Shown: positions 1-11,025, counted from the first letter of the stretch. The stretch: 64,000 nucleotides of DNA from Plotosus lineatus (GCA_024760905.1 CM045729.1:55223080-55287079), one strand, 5' to 3'. Notes: generated by a model from the sequence alone, not told the origin. A program made the numbers and translations.

Positions 1-284
1 CATTCCAGCCGACTCTGGGTGAGGGCAGAGTACACCCTGGACATCTCACCAGGTCACCGCATGGCAGAAACACGCTGACGGCTTTGCAGTTACTCTTGTC
101 GAAAGTCAGCACTGGTTCTTTTACAGCCTCGCACTATAGACAGTGAGAGACATGGCTGGCTTTTGATATCCCAGTTAGCTGCACTGGGGTGGAGGGGCAG
201 TGACAACCCGTGAAGAGTGGGGTTTGAATCCCCAACCTTAGGATCGGTGATCCAGCACCCTTACCACCAGGCCACCACTGCCCT
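1..284 (-). mobile_element. tRNA-headed SINE, B-tail type, reverse, tail cut by window edge
   Basis: Read on the minus strand, the tRNA-like head starts near 284 (TGGTGGCCTGGTGGTAAGGG with a degenerate B box near 225). The common body (AGTGCAGCTAACTGGG-type, AAGAACCA..GCTGAC) follows, then the B tail (CCAGGGTGTACTCTGCCCTC). Confidence 0.75.
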
Positions 285-326
285 AGACAAACATTAATAT
301 ATACAGGTATAACATTACTTCAGCCC

Positions 327-446
327 TGCAGTGTCCAAGGTGTACGCCGCCCTCACCCGAGTCGGCTGACTCCCTGTGACATCCCTGTGACTAATTAGGA
401 TTAAGCGGTTCAGGAAATGAATGAATGAATGAATTAATTAATTAAT
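327..446 (+). repeat. Orphan B-type SINE tail ending in GAAT/ATTA repeats
   Basis: The stretch carries the tail landmarks GTCCAAGGTGTACGCC, AGTCGGCTG, TAATTAGGATTAAGCGGTTC and then (ATGA)n and (ATTA)n. No head precedes it, so it is a 5'-truncated copy. Confidence 0.6.
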
Positions 447-1149
447 GTTGCTTCGGAGACTTTTTCTAAATTTTATCCTACAGAGGTATCAGTATCAATA
501 CGCACAGCTTTAATTTTTATTAAGCTGGCCTGCAGGCTTAAGCATGTATTTAATCGGCATTAAATAATACAGTACACTTATCCAGGGTCTTTGGTATGTA
601 AACTTGTGTCACAGTCCCAACTAGAATAAAATGGTTGTGAATGATGAATGAACTGTATATCTTCATCAGTTTTGTGAACCAATTAGTCGACAGATTTCCT
701 ATGATTTTATGGGTATACTGTACTGTAGAGGCAAATATATTTGAATGTAATGACTTCCACTGAGTGCTGAACTGTGATTATATTAGATTAGATCAGATTA
801 GATTAGGCTTTACTGTATTCCTTAGGAGAAATTCACCTTGGAACATGAGAAAATTATTCATAGCATTACAACCTTAAATATGTTGAAATAACATTAGATG
901 CATTGGAAACACTTAAAAATAAAACAAATTCTAAATTGTGGAAAAATACAACGTTCCCGTAACCCCATAAACCCCTTACACCCTCAAACACTTCATATAA
1001 TATTTCGTCAGGTGGCATGTTGGATGTCTGGACAGCCATTGCAATGCCAGTCTATGCCTGGACTCTGACCCTCAATTAAACCATGTTCTTAATGGTTTCA
1101 CTTGGTACACCTGCAGAAATATCCAGCCACCAAAGTACAGCTTTCAGAA
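447..1149. other. Non-coding; short fish repeat fragment only
   Basis: Nothing coding is seen. About 780-840 resembles a common fish repeat end (AGATTAGATTAGGCTTTACT followed by an aligned GGAGAAATTC). The rest is AT-rich unique-looking sequence. Confidence 0.35.
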
Positions 1150-1536
1150 TTACTGCTAATAATGTACATGTCTGTCTTCCTTTTGGCTTTTTCCCTTTTA
1201 CTCGGGAGTCGCCACAGCGAATCATCTGACTCGCACGTTTGATTTGGCAGAGGTTTTCACGTCGGATGCCCTTCCTGTCACAACCCTTTTTAGCAAGAGA
1301 CAGAAACACACTGACGACTTTGCAGCTACTCTTTACGAAAGTCAGCAATGGTTCTTTTACATGCCTCTCACCATAGACAGTGACAGACATGGCCCGCCTT
1401 TGATAACCCAGTTAGCTGCACTGGGGGGGTGACAACCCTGTGGAGAGTGGGACTCGAACCCCCAACCTTTGAAATCAGCGATCCAGCGCCCTATACCACT
1501 AGACCACCACTGCCCCTTACTGCTAATAATGTACAT
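1150..1536 (-). mobile_element. Full-length A-tail SINE with 20-bp target duplication
   Basis: The element at 1170-1516 is flanked by perfect 20-bp direct repeats at 1150-1169 and 1517-1536 (TTACTGCTAATAATGTACAT). On the minus strand it has a tRNA-like head with A box TGGTCTAGTGGT and B box GGTTCGAGTCC, the shared body, and the A tail ending GAAAAAGCC-AAAAGG. Confidence 0.9.
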
Positions 1537-1585
1537 ATATTTGACAAATTATTTTATTAATATTGAAATTTACACAACATTAAGG

Positions 1586-1586
<1 letters not shown>

Positions 1587-1622
<36 letters not shown>
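1587..1622. repeat. (CA)n microsatellite
   Basis: Uninterrupted CA dinucleotides for about 36 bases. Confidence 0.95.
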
Positions 1623-1626
<4 letters not shown>

Positions 1627-1954
1627 GACCACCCTCCTGTAACATTCCTGAAAATCTCTATCTGAGCTGATCAATCAGTTAAACCAATTTGAGACTGGAT
1701 GTATATTTGCAATGGTCCATTATTAACAGTAATTCAGAAACTGTTTCAATCTCACAGCATGCAGATTCCAGCTGGTAGGTGGAAGGTTCAACAGAAACAT
1801 TCATCAAGCACAAGCCAATACAACCCACAGACTGTCAGTACAACCACATAAGACAGCTTCTACACAAGTTCAGGATCAAATCTAGTTTGTCGTGGTTTTT
1901 CCAACAGTTTGCTACTGCTTTTAACTGGGTTCAAGAGGAATAATAAGAATAATA
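1623..1954. other. Non-coding, unclassified
   Basis: No gene or clear repeat is recognised. It lies just before a LINE fragment and may be older repeat debris. Confidence 0.3.
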
Positions 1955-2453
1955 ATAATCATCATCATCATCATCATCTTCCGCTTAGTCCAGGGTCGGG
2001 TCGCGGGGGCAGCAACCTAAGCAAAGAGGTCCAGCCGTCCCTCTCCCCAGCCACTTCCTCCAACTCTCCCGGGGGGACACCGAGGCGGTCCCAGAAAGCC
2101 GAGAGACAGTCCCTCCAGCGTGTTCTAGGTCGACCCCTGGGTCTCTTCCCGGTTGGACATGCCCGAAACACCACACCAGGGAGGCATCCGGGCGGCATTC
2201 TGACCAGATGCCCGAGCCACCTCAACTGGCCCCTCTCAATGCGGAGGAGCAGCGGATCTACTCCGAGCTCTCCCCAGATGGTGGAGCTTCTCACCTTATC
2301 TCTAAGGGAGAACCCCGCCACCCGGCGAAGGAAGCTCATTTCAGCCGCTTGTATCTGTGATCTTGTTTTTTCGGTCATTACCCAAAGCTCGTGACCATAG
2401 GTGAGGGTTGGAACGTAGAGCGACTGGTAAATTGAGAGCTTCGCCTTGCGAGT

Positions 2454-2454
<1 letters not shown>
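1955..2454 (-). pseudogene. C-terminal fragment of an RTE/Rex3-like LINE
   Basis: The minus strand is open from 2378 to 1974 and encodes the end of a LINE polyprotein: FLRRVAGFSLRDKVRSS, QLRWLGHLVRMPPG, FRACPTGKRPRGRPRTRWRD, then LLRLLPPRPDPG. The 3' end reads into (ATG)n/(ATT)n repeats as LINE tails do. Family placement is from memory of fish LINEs; it is 5'-truncated and inert. Confidence 0.75.

Positions 2455-2503
<49 letters not shown>
2455..2503. repeat. (AAT)n microsatellite
   Basis: About 16 AAT units, between the LINE fragment and the next LINE relic. Confidence 0.95.
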
Positions 2504-2505
<2 letters not shown>

Positions 2506-4078
2506 AGTCTTTAATGACTTGCAGGTCAACTCCGCTTGAAATGTACTTGCAAAAGCAGGTTAAAACTTCAGAGTCTATTCCCATCAAGAGAGGAATATTC
2601 CAAGGAGATTCTTTTAGTCCTTTGCTTTTTTGCCTGTCACTCAATCCACTGAGTTTCATGCTCAACAAGGAGGACGGTTATCATCCAGGACCTCCTCAGC
2701 ACAAATCCCTAACACCTCTTACTCACCTCCTCTACGTGGATGACATCGAACTGACTGCCAAAGGAGATTTCAATTTGAAAGACCAACATTTGAAAGACCA
2801 TTGTTGAGACTTTTCACAGGATATTGGAATAACATTTGAGCTTGACAAATGTAATGTTCTCCACTTAAGGCGTGACAAGCCAGTCAATAATGGATCTGTT
2901 GAGTTGAGAGGGGGAGGAGTTATTGAGCATCTCGTGGAAGGCCAATCTTACACCTATTTCGGGATGCAAGTTCGAGACAAGCTCCAGAAAGCCCACATCA
3001 AAGACAAGCTACGAGCAGAGTACAAATCTCGTCTCAATAAGATCTGGAGTTTGGATCTGAATGTCTGTCTTCCTTTCGGCTTTTTCCCTTTTACTCGGGA
3101 GTCGCCACAGCGAATCATCTGATTTGCACGTTTGATTTGGCAGAGGTTTTTATGTCGGATGCCCTTCCTGTCACAACCCTTTTTTTAGCAAGGGACAGAA
3201 ACACGCTGATGGCTTTGCAGCTACTCTTTACGAAAGTCAGCAATGGTTCTTTTACATGCCTCTCACCATAGACAGTGACAGACATGGCCCGCCTTTGATA
3301 ACCCAGTTAGCTGCACTGGGGGGGGAACAGTGGCAACCTTGTGGAGAGTGGGACTTGAACCCCCAACCTTTGGATCAGCGATCCAGTGCCCTATACCACT
3401 AGACCACCACTGCCCCGAAGGAGTTTGGATCTGAATATGAGAAACAAAGTCAAAGCCACAAATACCTTTGCAGTGCCTGTCCCATTCGTTTGGTATCATA
3501 AACTGGACAAAAGATGATCTCATGGGCCTTGATTGCCTTACAAGAAGGATCATGTCAGACAATCAAGCTCACCACCCTCGCTCCTCTCTCACTCATTTAT
3601 ATATACCAATCAATTCTGGAGGGCGAGGTTTGATCAATGTGGAAGCTCTTCATGATTGTATTTTGCTGTGCACTTTTGCACATAGTATGTGAAAGTATGT
3701 GAAAGTATGTGAAAACTCATGATGAAAGCAAGGACTTTCACAGCTACTTCAAACATGCCAGGATTGTTGCTCAGAATCTCAACTTTACTCTTGATTGTGT
3801 TGATGACGAGGTACTGCTGGACGGTATATGTTGGCAATGTGTGCCAACCAGCTCAGAGTCGCCATTTTAATGAGCAACTTTCTGCAAAGCCACTGCATAG
3901 TGTTTACGTGCAGTGTGTTGAACAGAACAGTAATCCTACTGACTCCGTTGCCTGGATGAAGTCAGCTTGTCTCAAAAGTGAAACTGAGGGCTTTCTTTTT
4001 GCTGCTCAGGACCAGTCCCTTCCTACACACAATTGCCAATGTAATGTTGTAAGGGAAAACATCAACGTGTGAGTTCTG
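2504..4078 (+). pseudogene. R2/Dong-like LINE reverse transcriptase relic, split by a SINE
   Basis: Segments in the same direction encode reverse transcriptase and downstream parts: IKRGIFQGDSFSPLLFCLSL and HLLYVDDIEL (2580-2760), FELDKCNVLHLRRDKP and LRGGGVIEHLVEGQSY (2835-2950), RNKVKATNTFAVPVPFV, DDLMGLDCLTRRIMSDNQAH and INSGGRGLINVEALHD (3440-3660), and SVAWMKSACLKSETEGFLFA (3948-4007). Frameshifts and stops break it, and a SINE is inserted at 3063. YVDD is the polymerase active-site motif. The clade call rests on resemblance to R2-type proteins and is tentative. Confidence 0.75.
3063..3419 (-). mobile_element. A-tail SINE inserted into the R2-like LINE relic
   Basis: Direct repeats GGAGTTTGGATCTGAAT at 3046-3062 and 3420-3436 flank a full-length minus-strand SINE of the same type as at 1170-1516. 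It therefore arrived after the LINE copy. Confidence 0.9.
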
Positions 4079-4235
4079 GCCCTGCGATGGCCTGGTGAGC
4101 TGTCCAGGATGTACCCTACCCTCGCCCAGAGTCGGGTGAGATGGGCGCCAGCCCCACCACGCACCTTAATTAGGATTATATGGCTCAGAAAATCAATAAT
4201 AATAATAATAATAACAATAACAATAATAATATGAG
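4079..4235 (+). repeat. B-type SINE tail fragment with (AAT)n
   Basis: Landmarks are CTGTCCAGGATGTACCCTAC, GATGGGCGCCAGCC and TTAATTAGGATTATATGG, followed by AAT/AAC repeats from 4195. It truncates the LINE relic on its left. Confidence 0.65.
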
Positions 4236-4673
4236 TAATGATGATTCTGATAATGCTAATGCTTTAATGAAACCAAGAAGATGATCTTCAAATAGAAAGC
4301 AGCATATGCCATTTTTTAAATCTGTTTTAGACTAAATATGCCCTAGCAGTTTCCAAACTATAAAACATTTTATGATGTGAGAGATTGTGTGAGATACTGT
4401 TCATGTTTTTATAATGGACGTTATAACCATCTCGCAGTTGTTCCACAGGAGGGCGCTCTGGTTCAAGGGCTCACTGGTAGTAGCATAGTCCGTGACACAT
4501 TCACAATACAAACACATTATTCGTGAGACATGCTGAATTCCTGATTTCATATTTTAAAATGTCTATAATAGAATTCTAAATGTGTCGTCCACATCATTAT
4601 ACATCTTACAAATTCGTTTTAAAAGTGAAGGGCTGGCAGTCAGTGAAGCATTACATAGTGATAGCGTTTTGTA

Positions 4674-4725
4674 GACGTCATCAACGTGCGCCCCTTTCTG
4701 AAGTGTCGCATTCGGTCTATAAATA
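4674..4725 (+). promoter_or_regulatory. CRE-like site and TATA box ahead of the candidate gene
   Basis: GACGTCA (4674-4680) is followed 38 bases later by TATAAATA (4718-4725), which stands 48 bases before the ATG at 4773. The spacing suits a TATA-driven start near 4750. Alone, either motif would be weak evidence. Confidence 0.4.
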
Positions 4726-4772
4726 CACGTGATGGTCTACGGCTGTACGTCTTCCTGTTCCATTCGAGGTGC

Positions 4773-7700
4773 ATGAAGCGTCCACGTGTCCCAACTCACG
4801 CTAATCATAAGATTCATGAAAAACAAGTGGAACCACACCAGGTATGTATAATTATTTTCGGTTTAGATTCAGATAGCAAGAAAGATTTTGACTTTAAAAC
4901 AAACTAATAAGCAAAAAATATGCATCGTAAACAATTATAACATGACCCAGAATCGTGTATGGCCTGCTGGTCACGTGCGATGATGACTTGTCCTTTGACC
5001 GAGGTTATAACCAGTGAAACGTTGAAGCATGTATTACCTGAGCACGTGACCGCTGGTGTGCTGCTTTCACCCTTTCACACCCAGCAGGACCATATGGTTC
5101 TCTTTCAAAAAATGTGAATAACTCCTAGACATTGTATACTTCTGGCATTGCCTGATGCAGCAGAGCTTGATACCACGTGCCTCAGTCAGCTGTGAGATGA
5201 CCTTGAGTGCTCAGGATTGTGGTGTTCACGAATTTGAGTTTTTTGTTATCGTATTATATTAGTAGTTATTTTGTTGAAAGAAATGTGCTCAGGGTGTTTC
5301 CTTAGGCCTTGTTGATTAGGAAAAACTGGTGGGTTTAAAAAAAAATAAATAAAAATTTAACTGCAAAAAATAATTCCGGACTCAAGCACAAAAATGTTCT
5401 GATCACTTTTTTTTTTTTTTTTTTTTTTTTTAAATACAGACCCATCATGACCCCATGTGCCGGCTCAACAGCTGATCATCGTCCCGGATAGGACACAAGG
5501 GGATTTGTAGGTATGACTTGATCTAGTAAATGCCAGCTGAAATGATAATCTCAGATCCTGCCACCTAGAATGCCTCCTTGGTGTGGTGTTTCAGGCATGT
5601 CCAACCGGGTCGACCTAGAACACGCTGGAGGGACTATGTCTCTTGGCTTGTCTGGGAACGCCCCGGTGTCCCCAGTAAGAGCTGGAGGAAGTGGCTGGGG
5701 AGAGGGATGTCTGGGCATCTTTGCTTGGGTTGCTGCCCCTGCGACTCGACCCCAGAAGAAGCGGAAGTCTATGAATGAGATTCTGCCACCTGAATAAATC
5801 TCTAGAAAATGAAATGAACTGTCAGTTATTCTAATTTGGCAACATATGTGAGCCTAGCACGTAAATATTTAAACAGGTGATCACTGTGTGCTATGATGAA
5901 TATTTCCTGCTGAGGTTGTAACCTGTGAACCTAATAGCATGTATTACCTGAGCACATACTTTTGATATACACCACTTTGGGAAGTGTGAGCTTTTGGTAA
6001 CGTCTTGCTTTTCCACAGGTTGTGATGCATAGATGGCTGAAGGAAGAGGAGCGTGGACCGTTTGAGGTATATAACTCCATTATTAATATTAAGGCTAATG
6101 TCAGATGTATATTCATGAACTTTGTATTGACGGTTCGCATTCTGTATTCTGGCAAAAGTTTTAAGCCGGATGCCCTTCCTGTCGCAACCCTCTGCGTTTA
6201 TCCGGGCTTGGGACTGGCCTTAGGGTTGAGATGTATATTCATGAATGGTCAGATTTCCTGAACATTATCAGGACAGCAATAGTCAAGGCTTTGGGCTACT
6301 GATCAGAAGGTCAATGGTACAGGGCCGAGTAGCACCAAGTTGTTTGGACCTTAGCTGCTCTGGAAGGGTGTCTGCCAAATTCTGTAAATGTAAAAATAGT
6401 AGCAATGGAGTCTTGAAAACATGACTTAAGCCAATCTCGCATCTTAGCAATCATGGCCCAATGTACAAGTGAATTTTAGTTTGAGGCTACGGTAATCAAA
6501 TATATTTTCGGAGGTAGTTGGTCAAATTTTAGGTAAATGAGTTTTGGTCCTGCTCAGAATTAGTTGCAGATTCAGAGTGGCTCAAATTGTTTAACAGCTC
6601 AAGCAGCTGATTTTTGCACGTCATGCGTAACTGTCCCTTTTGACACAGAAAATCCCATGAAATTGGCATGTCACATGAATCTGTCCCGTCTATAAAGAAG
6701 CAGCCGTAGGAGTCTGGTGCGCCTACACTTTCGTTTTCAAAAAAAAAAAAAAAAAGTAAAATCTGCATATCTCCTACCCACAACTTCTCTTACCATCTCG
6801 AGCGCGCACACACATTATAAAAACCTAACATTTTAAAAATATAAATGGTCATTCCGGTGTCGGTGTACTTGCTGCTGAAGCTGCTTTTCATAACACCGAG
6901 GAATGTGCATCTCATTCTATTCTTTGGGGGAGAATATATATATATATATATATATAATATTACACACACACAGGGATCCCTCACTTGCCGCTGTTAATTG
7001 GGACCGAGATCCCCTGATCAGATGCACACCTCACATAAATAGTTTTGATGGGAGATTTGGGTTTTTGTTTGTTTAGGGTTTTTTTTTTGTTGTTGTTGTT
7101 GCATAATTGGCCTTGTTTTTGTGGAATTTTCCTTAACCTTTCCCCCTTTTCCTCCTTAATTTCTTTTTTTTTTATTTTGATGAATAGTTAAAAATGCGTT
7201 GCACCGAAGCCACATAAATTGAACACAAAGGCACAAAGTAGCGAGGGATCCCTGTGTGTGTGTGTATAGATTTTTTTTTTTGTGCTATGCAGTAATCTCT
7301 TGCTTAGGTTTTTTTTTTTTTTTTTTTTTTTTTATAAATAAACTTGAATACCAAGTTCAACTTGGATTTCCTACAAATCTCTCTTGATATAAAAACGAAT
7401 TCTCTTTATCAGTGTAAGTCAGAAACCCAGGTTTCATTAATAAAAACCTCTTATGCTCCGATCTAACGTGTTCATCTGCGATTCGTTCATTTCATAAGGC
7501 TTTTTTTTTTTTAGGTGCAGCTCTGTGCTCCAATATCACACAGACGTATGTCCAAATGGTGCAGGCTGAAATAGCGGCTGTCCCATAAGCCAAAGCTGAA
7601 TACACAGTCGGACCCTCCGTACTCAAGACAGTACCGTGTAAGATACAGAGGGGGGGAAGTCATTCCGAAGGGAAGCCCTTGGATTTGTTTTTACGTTTTA

Positions 7701-9234
7701 AGGGCCAGTTCAATACAATGCATGATGCACAGTCAGTGCAGGGTCACAGATTCTCACTTGTCTATATTGCAGGTTTGAGACTTTTTTTTTTTTTTTTTTG
7801 TCCAGTCGAAACGACCAAAAACAAGTTACTGTTTTATGGCTATATCGCTTACATGCAAGTCCACTCTTAATCAAACCAAAGCAATGCTGAGTATGTGTGC
7901 AAGGATGACCCCACAATGCTGAGGTTATAACCGATGAAATACAGCATGTATTACCTGAGCACATATTGGTTCTTTTAACTGCAAAGAGTGAGATTTGGGA
8001 ATCACTTTTAATGGGTTTGGTTTTATTCTCCGAAGATTTTGAAGTGGATTTGTTGAAGTACTCGATGACCACCACCATCCAGTCATGTCGTGGAAATTTA
8101 ACAGGTATGTTTTTACTGGGGTATAAATGCATTTTTATCCAACACATCTATATTCAGATAACAAACTTCCAACTGAAATGTAATTGCTGGGTTTACATGC
8201 ATTTCTCTCTTCTCCCCCAGGCCAAGTGAGATTGAGCACTGCATCTGAAGTTTGTATGTTGTATAATTAAGCTAAACTTGAAGCTGATCAGTTTACATTT
8301 GGCTACACTGAGTGCATAAGAATGAGGCTCAGTGCACTTGATCACAAACAGAAACTTGATGTAACGGTTTAACAAACTGCTCAAGAGCAAGTCTGAAAAC
8401 TGCCAGTTCATTCAGCAGTCTGGACACCGCTCTGCTGAGTGAATGGATTATTGGTAAATTTATCCAGGCAGGAGGATTTTTTTTTTCGCTTCTTTACGGA
8501 AATCCGCTTTTTATGACCTCCAGAGGCTTTTTTTTTTTTAATTATTCCAAATCCGTTAAAATATTTTTGTTGACTGCTCCTCCGAACATGTGTGATTCGA
8601 TGTTCCAACGAACATGCACATTTCATTACAGGCTTAGCGTTTAAAACAGGTAGTTCTTGCGGGAAGTCTCATCTTCGTGATTTGTGACGCACTGAGTGCG
8701 TGGCTTATCTGGACTTCTGATCTTTCAAGTGAGCAAGTGCGCATTGAATACTTGTTTAGTACTCAACCATCACTTGCTCACTTGAAAGCTCAGAAGTCTG
8801 GATAAGCTGCACTTTCTCTCAAACTCCGTGTGTTACTTGCAACAAGTGCCGACTTTCGAGCCTGTCACGTTTTACTGACCTCACACTGCTGTGCTATTGT
8901 AATTATCATTTTACTAGCAAGAGCAACGCATGCACGATTTCAAAAGTATGTGATGTGCCTCATTCCTATTGTTTACAATATGGCGGCACCCATGAAGCAA
9001 AGTCAGATATACTGTAGAATCATTTTTTTTAATAAACTGATCCATTCAAATATGAAAGTGACTTGCATGTGAATAATGAGTGATTGTATTGTATAAAAAC
9101 TTTTAGCAAGCAATTTTAAAAAGAGCAAGGTTCGACCACCAGAAGAAAAGAGAAAGCACACTGGCGAGCTGGAAAGAACAGTCAAGCTCCTGTCGCTCGC
9201 AAAGATTAAACTTGAAGTAAAACAACCAGAATGA
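4773..9234 (+). CDS. Candidate spliced gene, unrecognised product of about 131 residues
   Basis: I do not recognise this protein. Five segments join in phase between GT-AG sites: 4773-4841, 6019-6066, 7987-8104, 8221-8253 and 9107-9234 (396 nt with stop TGA). The pieces read MKRPRVPTHANHKIHEKQVE..., VVMHRWLKEEERGPFE, SEIWESLLMGLVLFSEDFEV..., QVRLSTASEV, and a basic end KSKVRPPEEKRKHTGELERT...KQPE. A TATAAATA at 4718 and a GACGTCA at 4674 lie just upstream, and AATAAA is 43 bases after the stop. Acceptors at 6019 and 8221 are strong; those at 7987 and 9107 are weaker. No domain or homologue is known to me. It could be a small fast-evolving gene, a decayed transposon gene with introns, or chance. 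Confidence 0.4.
5001..5046 (+). repeat. Diverged 45-bp dispersed motif, copy 1
   Basis: GAGGTTATAACCAGTGAAAC then AGCATGTATTACCTGAGCAC. Two further copies occur at 5912-5957 and 7921-7964. Confidence 0.6.
5570..5790 (+). pseudogene. Fragment of the RTE/Rex3-like LINE C-terminus
   Basis: The plus strand encodes, in shifted frames, GVSGMSNRV then RTRWRDYVSWLVWERPGVPS and KWLGRGMSGHLCLGCCP. This is the same region as the copy at 1955-2454 in the opposite orientation. It lies inside intron 1 of the candidate gene. Confidence 0.65.
5912..5957 (+). repeat. Diverged 45-bp dispersed motif, copy 2
   Basis: GAGGTTGTAACCTGTGAACC then AGCATGTATTACCTGAGCAC. It ends 61 bases before the proposed exon at 6019. 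Confidence 0.6.
6160..6235 (-). repeat. 5'-leader fragment of the RTE-like LINE
   Basis: The complement matches the leader of the LINE at 34899-38036, including the CCCAAGCCCGGATAAA, CAGAGGGTTGCG and CAGGAAGGGCATCC blocks. Confidence 0.6.
6276..6395 (+). repeat. tRNA-derived SINE tail of another family
   Basis: The sequence ends with CTGCTCTGGAAGGGTGTCTG then CCAAATTCTGTAAATGTAAA. This resembles the widespread fish SINE tail of the HAmo/DANA sort. The head is worn. Confidence 0.5.
6971..7254. mobile_element. Short TIR element (MITE), copy 1
   Basis: Ends CAGGGATCCCTCACTTGCCG and the inverted form AGTAGCGAGGGATCCCTG mark a 284-bp element. The middle shares CATAATTGGCCTTGTTTTTG with the copy at 23400-23879. 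TIR style suggests pogo/Tigger; flanking CA/TG repeats hide the target site. Confidence 0.6.
7921..7964 (+). repeat. Diverged 45-bp dispersed motif, copy 3
   Basis: GAGGTTATAACCGATGAAAT then AGCATGTATTACCTGAGCAC. It ends 22 bases before the proposed exon at 7987. Confidence 0.6.
8703..8807. repeat. Hairpin-forming inverted repeat, 37-bp arms
   Basis: 8703-8739 and 8771-8807 are inverted copies (34 of 37 match) around a 31-base loop. The arm core CTTTCAAGTGAGCAAGTG recurs, diverged, near 30290. Confidence 0.8.
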
Positions 9235-9276
9235 GATTTGTACATAGTGTAAATGTTGAACATATAAGTTGGTGTA

Positions 9277-9282
9277 AATAAA
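9277..9282 (+). terminator. Poly(A) signal after the candidate gene
   Basis: AATAAA lies 43 bases past the proposed stop at 9232-9234 and is followed by a T-rich stretch. Confidence 0.4.
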
Positions 9283-9289
9283 CGGTTTT

Positions 9290-11000
9290 TCTCAAAGACA
9301 AATTTTGAGTGCTCCCTTCATCTTGAAAGTATAGACGGTAAGATGATTGAATTTTTGTGCTCAATACATATAAACTATTGTATGGCTTTAAACACTGTAG
9401 GAACATGTACCATAATATGCATATCCACTTTTTCTACATGTGATGCAGCACGACCTTTCAAAACCTCCAAGTTATGAAATTACTAATCCTTTTTGTAGAG
9501 TTCATATACGTTAGATATTTCTAAGGTTGTTTAATTTAATTATTGTAGAAATAAGTAACTTTGTTTGAACACTGAAATTGTGGAAGAATACCAGAATAAA
9601 GAATACACATGTAAAATATCATTATCAGTGTGTACTTGCAGCTCTTAAGATAATTTGATGAATTATTCAATAACAAATGTTCCAAAGCTTATTTTTAAAT
9701 GTGTGTAATACCACTATTTAGTATTCCATTTTTCTAAACAAAAGTCCCCCCCAATCCATGGCCAATCTCATGCCTGTTATCACAAAGTTTCATGTGTTTA
9801 AATATTGAATCTGGACCTGAAGCAAGTCATTTGATAATTCCAACTGGCATCCCAAACACTGTTCTACATGGCGGACCGGGCTACAATTCCTCCAAGCTGA
9901 TGCACAGGACTAATTAGCTGCAATTATTGCCGCACAAGGGACTCCCACCAGGTACTGAAAGCAAAAGTTCATATTCTTTTGCTATTTGTACATGTATATC
10001 ATTGGATCGTTTTCTTCTACATGTGGGGAAACTCTGTCTTGCATCAATATCTCTGCAGAAATATAGAAAAGTTCGACAGAGTTTACAAACTTTCAAGAAC
10101 CACTGCAATTGTCCTTATAACTTTTTATTAGCGCTCAGTTCCTAGCGTCTGTTATATTTATCCAAGTCCTTTTCACCTAGAGCATAAATGTGGTTGCATA
10201 TCCATCCTCTTCCCCCTGTACAATAGGATGAAATTAAACGACTCCCAACACAAAATTCTAACAAAAATACAACACAAACAGTTGGAAACTCGCCGGGAAT
10301 TGGACCCTTGACCACACCGGCCACCCACACAGTGAGGAGGCTGGTGGAGAGAAGCCTCAAGATCAGAGAAAAGACAAACCTTGAAACTTCTTAAAACACA
10401 GAAATACTGCTTTCATAAAAAGCTATTTGGAAGAACATGAAGAAAGCAAGCCTTCTTTAGAGCATCTTACAAAGTGCAGCATTGGCACACCACCAGGCAT
10501 CATTGCACCTAGAATTGCGAGAACGAAGTTAACGTTTGTCGCATGAAACCAGAATTTGTTTTTCTTGGTCTTGCAAAAATAACCATATACATAAAGCACC
10601 AGCTACCCCTTGAGATACAGCGGTCAACATCTCAATTATTCCAGTAGGGTGAGGTGGATATCGTTAAATAAGCACTATTCAGCAATATCCACCAAGCCTG
10701 TGATTAATACATATTTTAGTCGTACTGGTATATTCACAAAGGGAACATGGGTTAAGAAAAAAAAGGAATAAATTTACATACAGTATTTCTCTAATTTAGA
10801 ATAATTCAAGCATGCTGTCGAGTTTGCACAGTGAATCACATCCAGATTTCAGCAGGATGTAAACTGCAGCCCATAGCTGTTGGGTGCTCATACTTCAAGC
10901 TACAATACATCCATGTAAATTGTGCTGAATGTCATCTGTTGTCAAAATACCAATAAAGTCTTAAGTCATGGGCTCATTTAACAGCAGCTACATTATGCAA
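9290..11000. other. Intergenic, little recognised
   Basis: AT-rich sequence without a recognisable gene. On the minus strand 10300-10340 has a tRNA-like GGGTCCAATTCCC block that may be a worn SINE head, but no body or tail supports it. Confidence 0.3.
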
Positions 11001-11009
11001 GCACACATT

Positions 11010-11025
11010 TTTATTTCAATTTATT
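11010..11025 (-). terminator. gtf2f2: Poly(A) signals of gtf2f2
   Basis: Two AATAAA hexamers on the minus strand (complements at 11020-11025 and 11010-11015) lie 109-124 bases past the stop codon. This implies a short 3' UTR. Confidence 0.6.

Noticed and set aside
1244..1432. Open frames inside the A-tail SINE copies that recur at several positions
   Set aside because: The same peptide appears wherever the SINE does, in either orientation. It is a by-product of SINE sequence, not a gene.
1909..2394. 161-residue plus-strand frame with a His run
   Set aside because: It is the antisense of a LINE C-terminal fragment; the His run comes from a CAT microsatellite.
3468..4072. Two plus-strand frames as independent small genes
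   Set aside because: They carry consecutive parts of one decayed R2-like LINE protein.
4686..4772. Earlier start for the candidate gene (52-residue first exon)
   Set aside because: It would start upstream of the TATA box at 4718, so the Met at 4773 is preferred; a TATA-less promoter farther upstream is not excluded.
10142..10360. 72-residue minus-strand frame downstream of gtf2f2
   Set aside because: No recognisable domain, and part of it looks like a worn tRNA-type promoter block; support is too thin for a gene or a SINE call.
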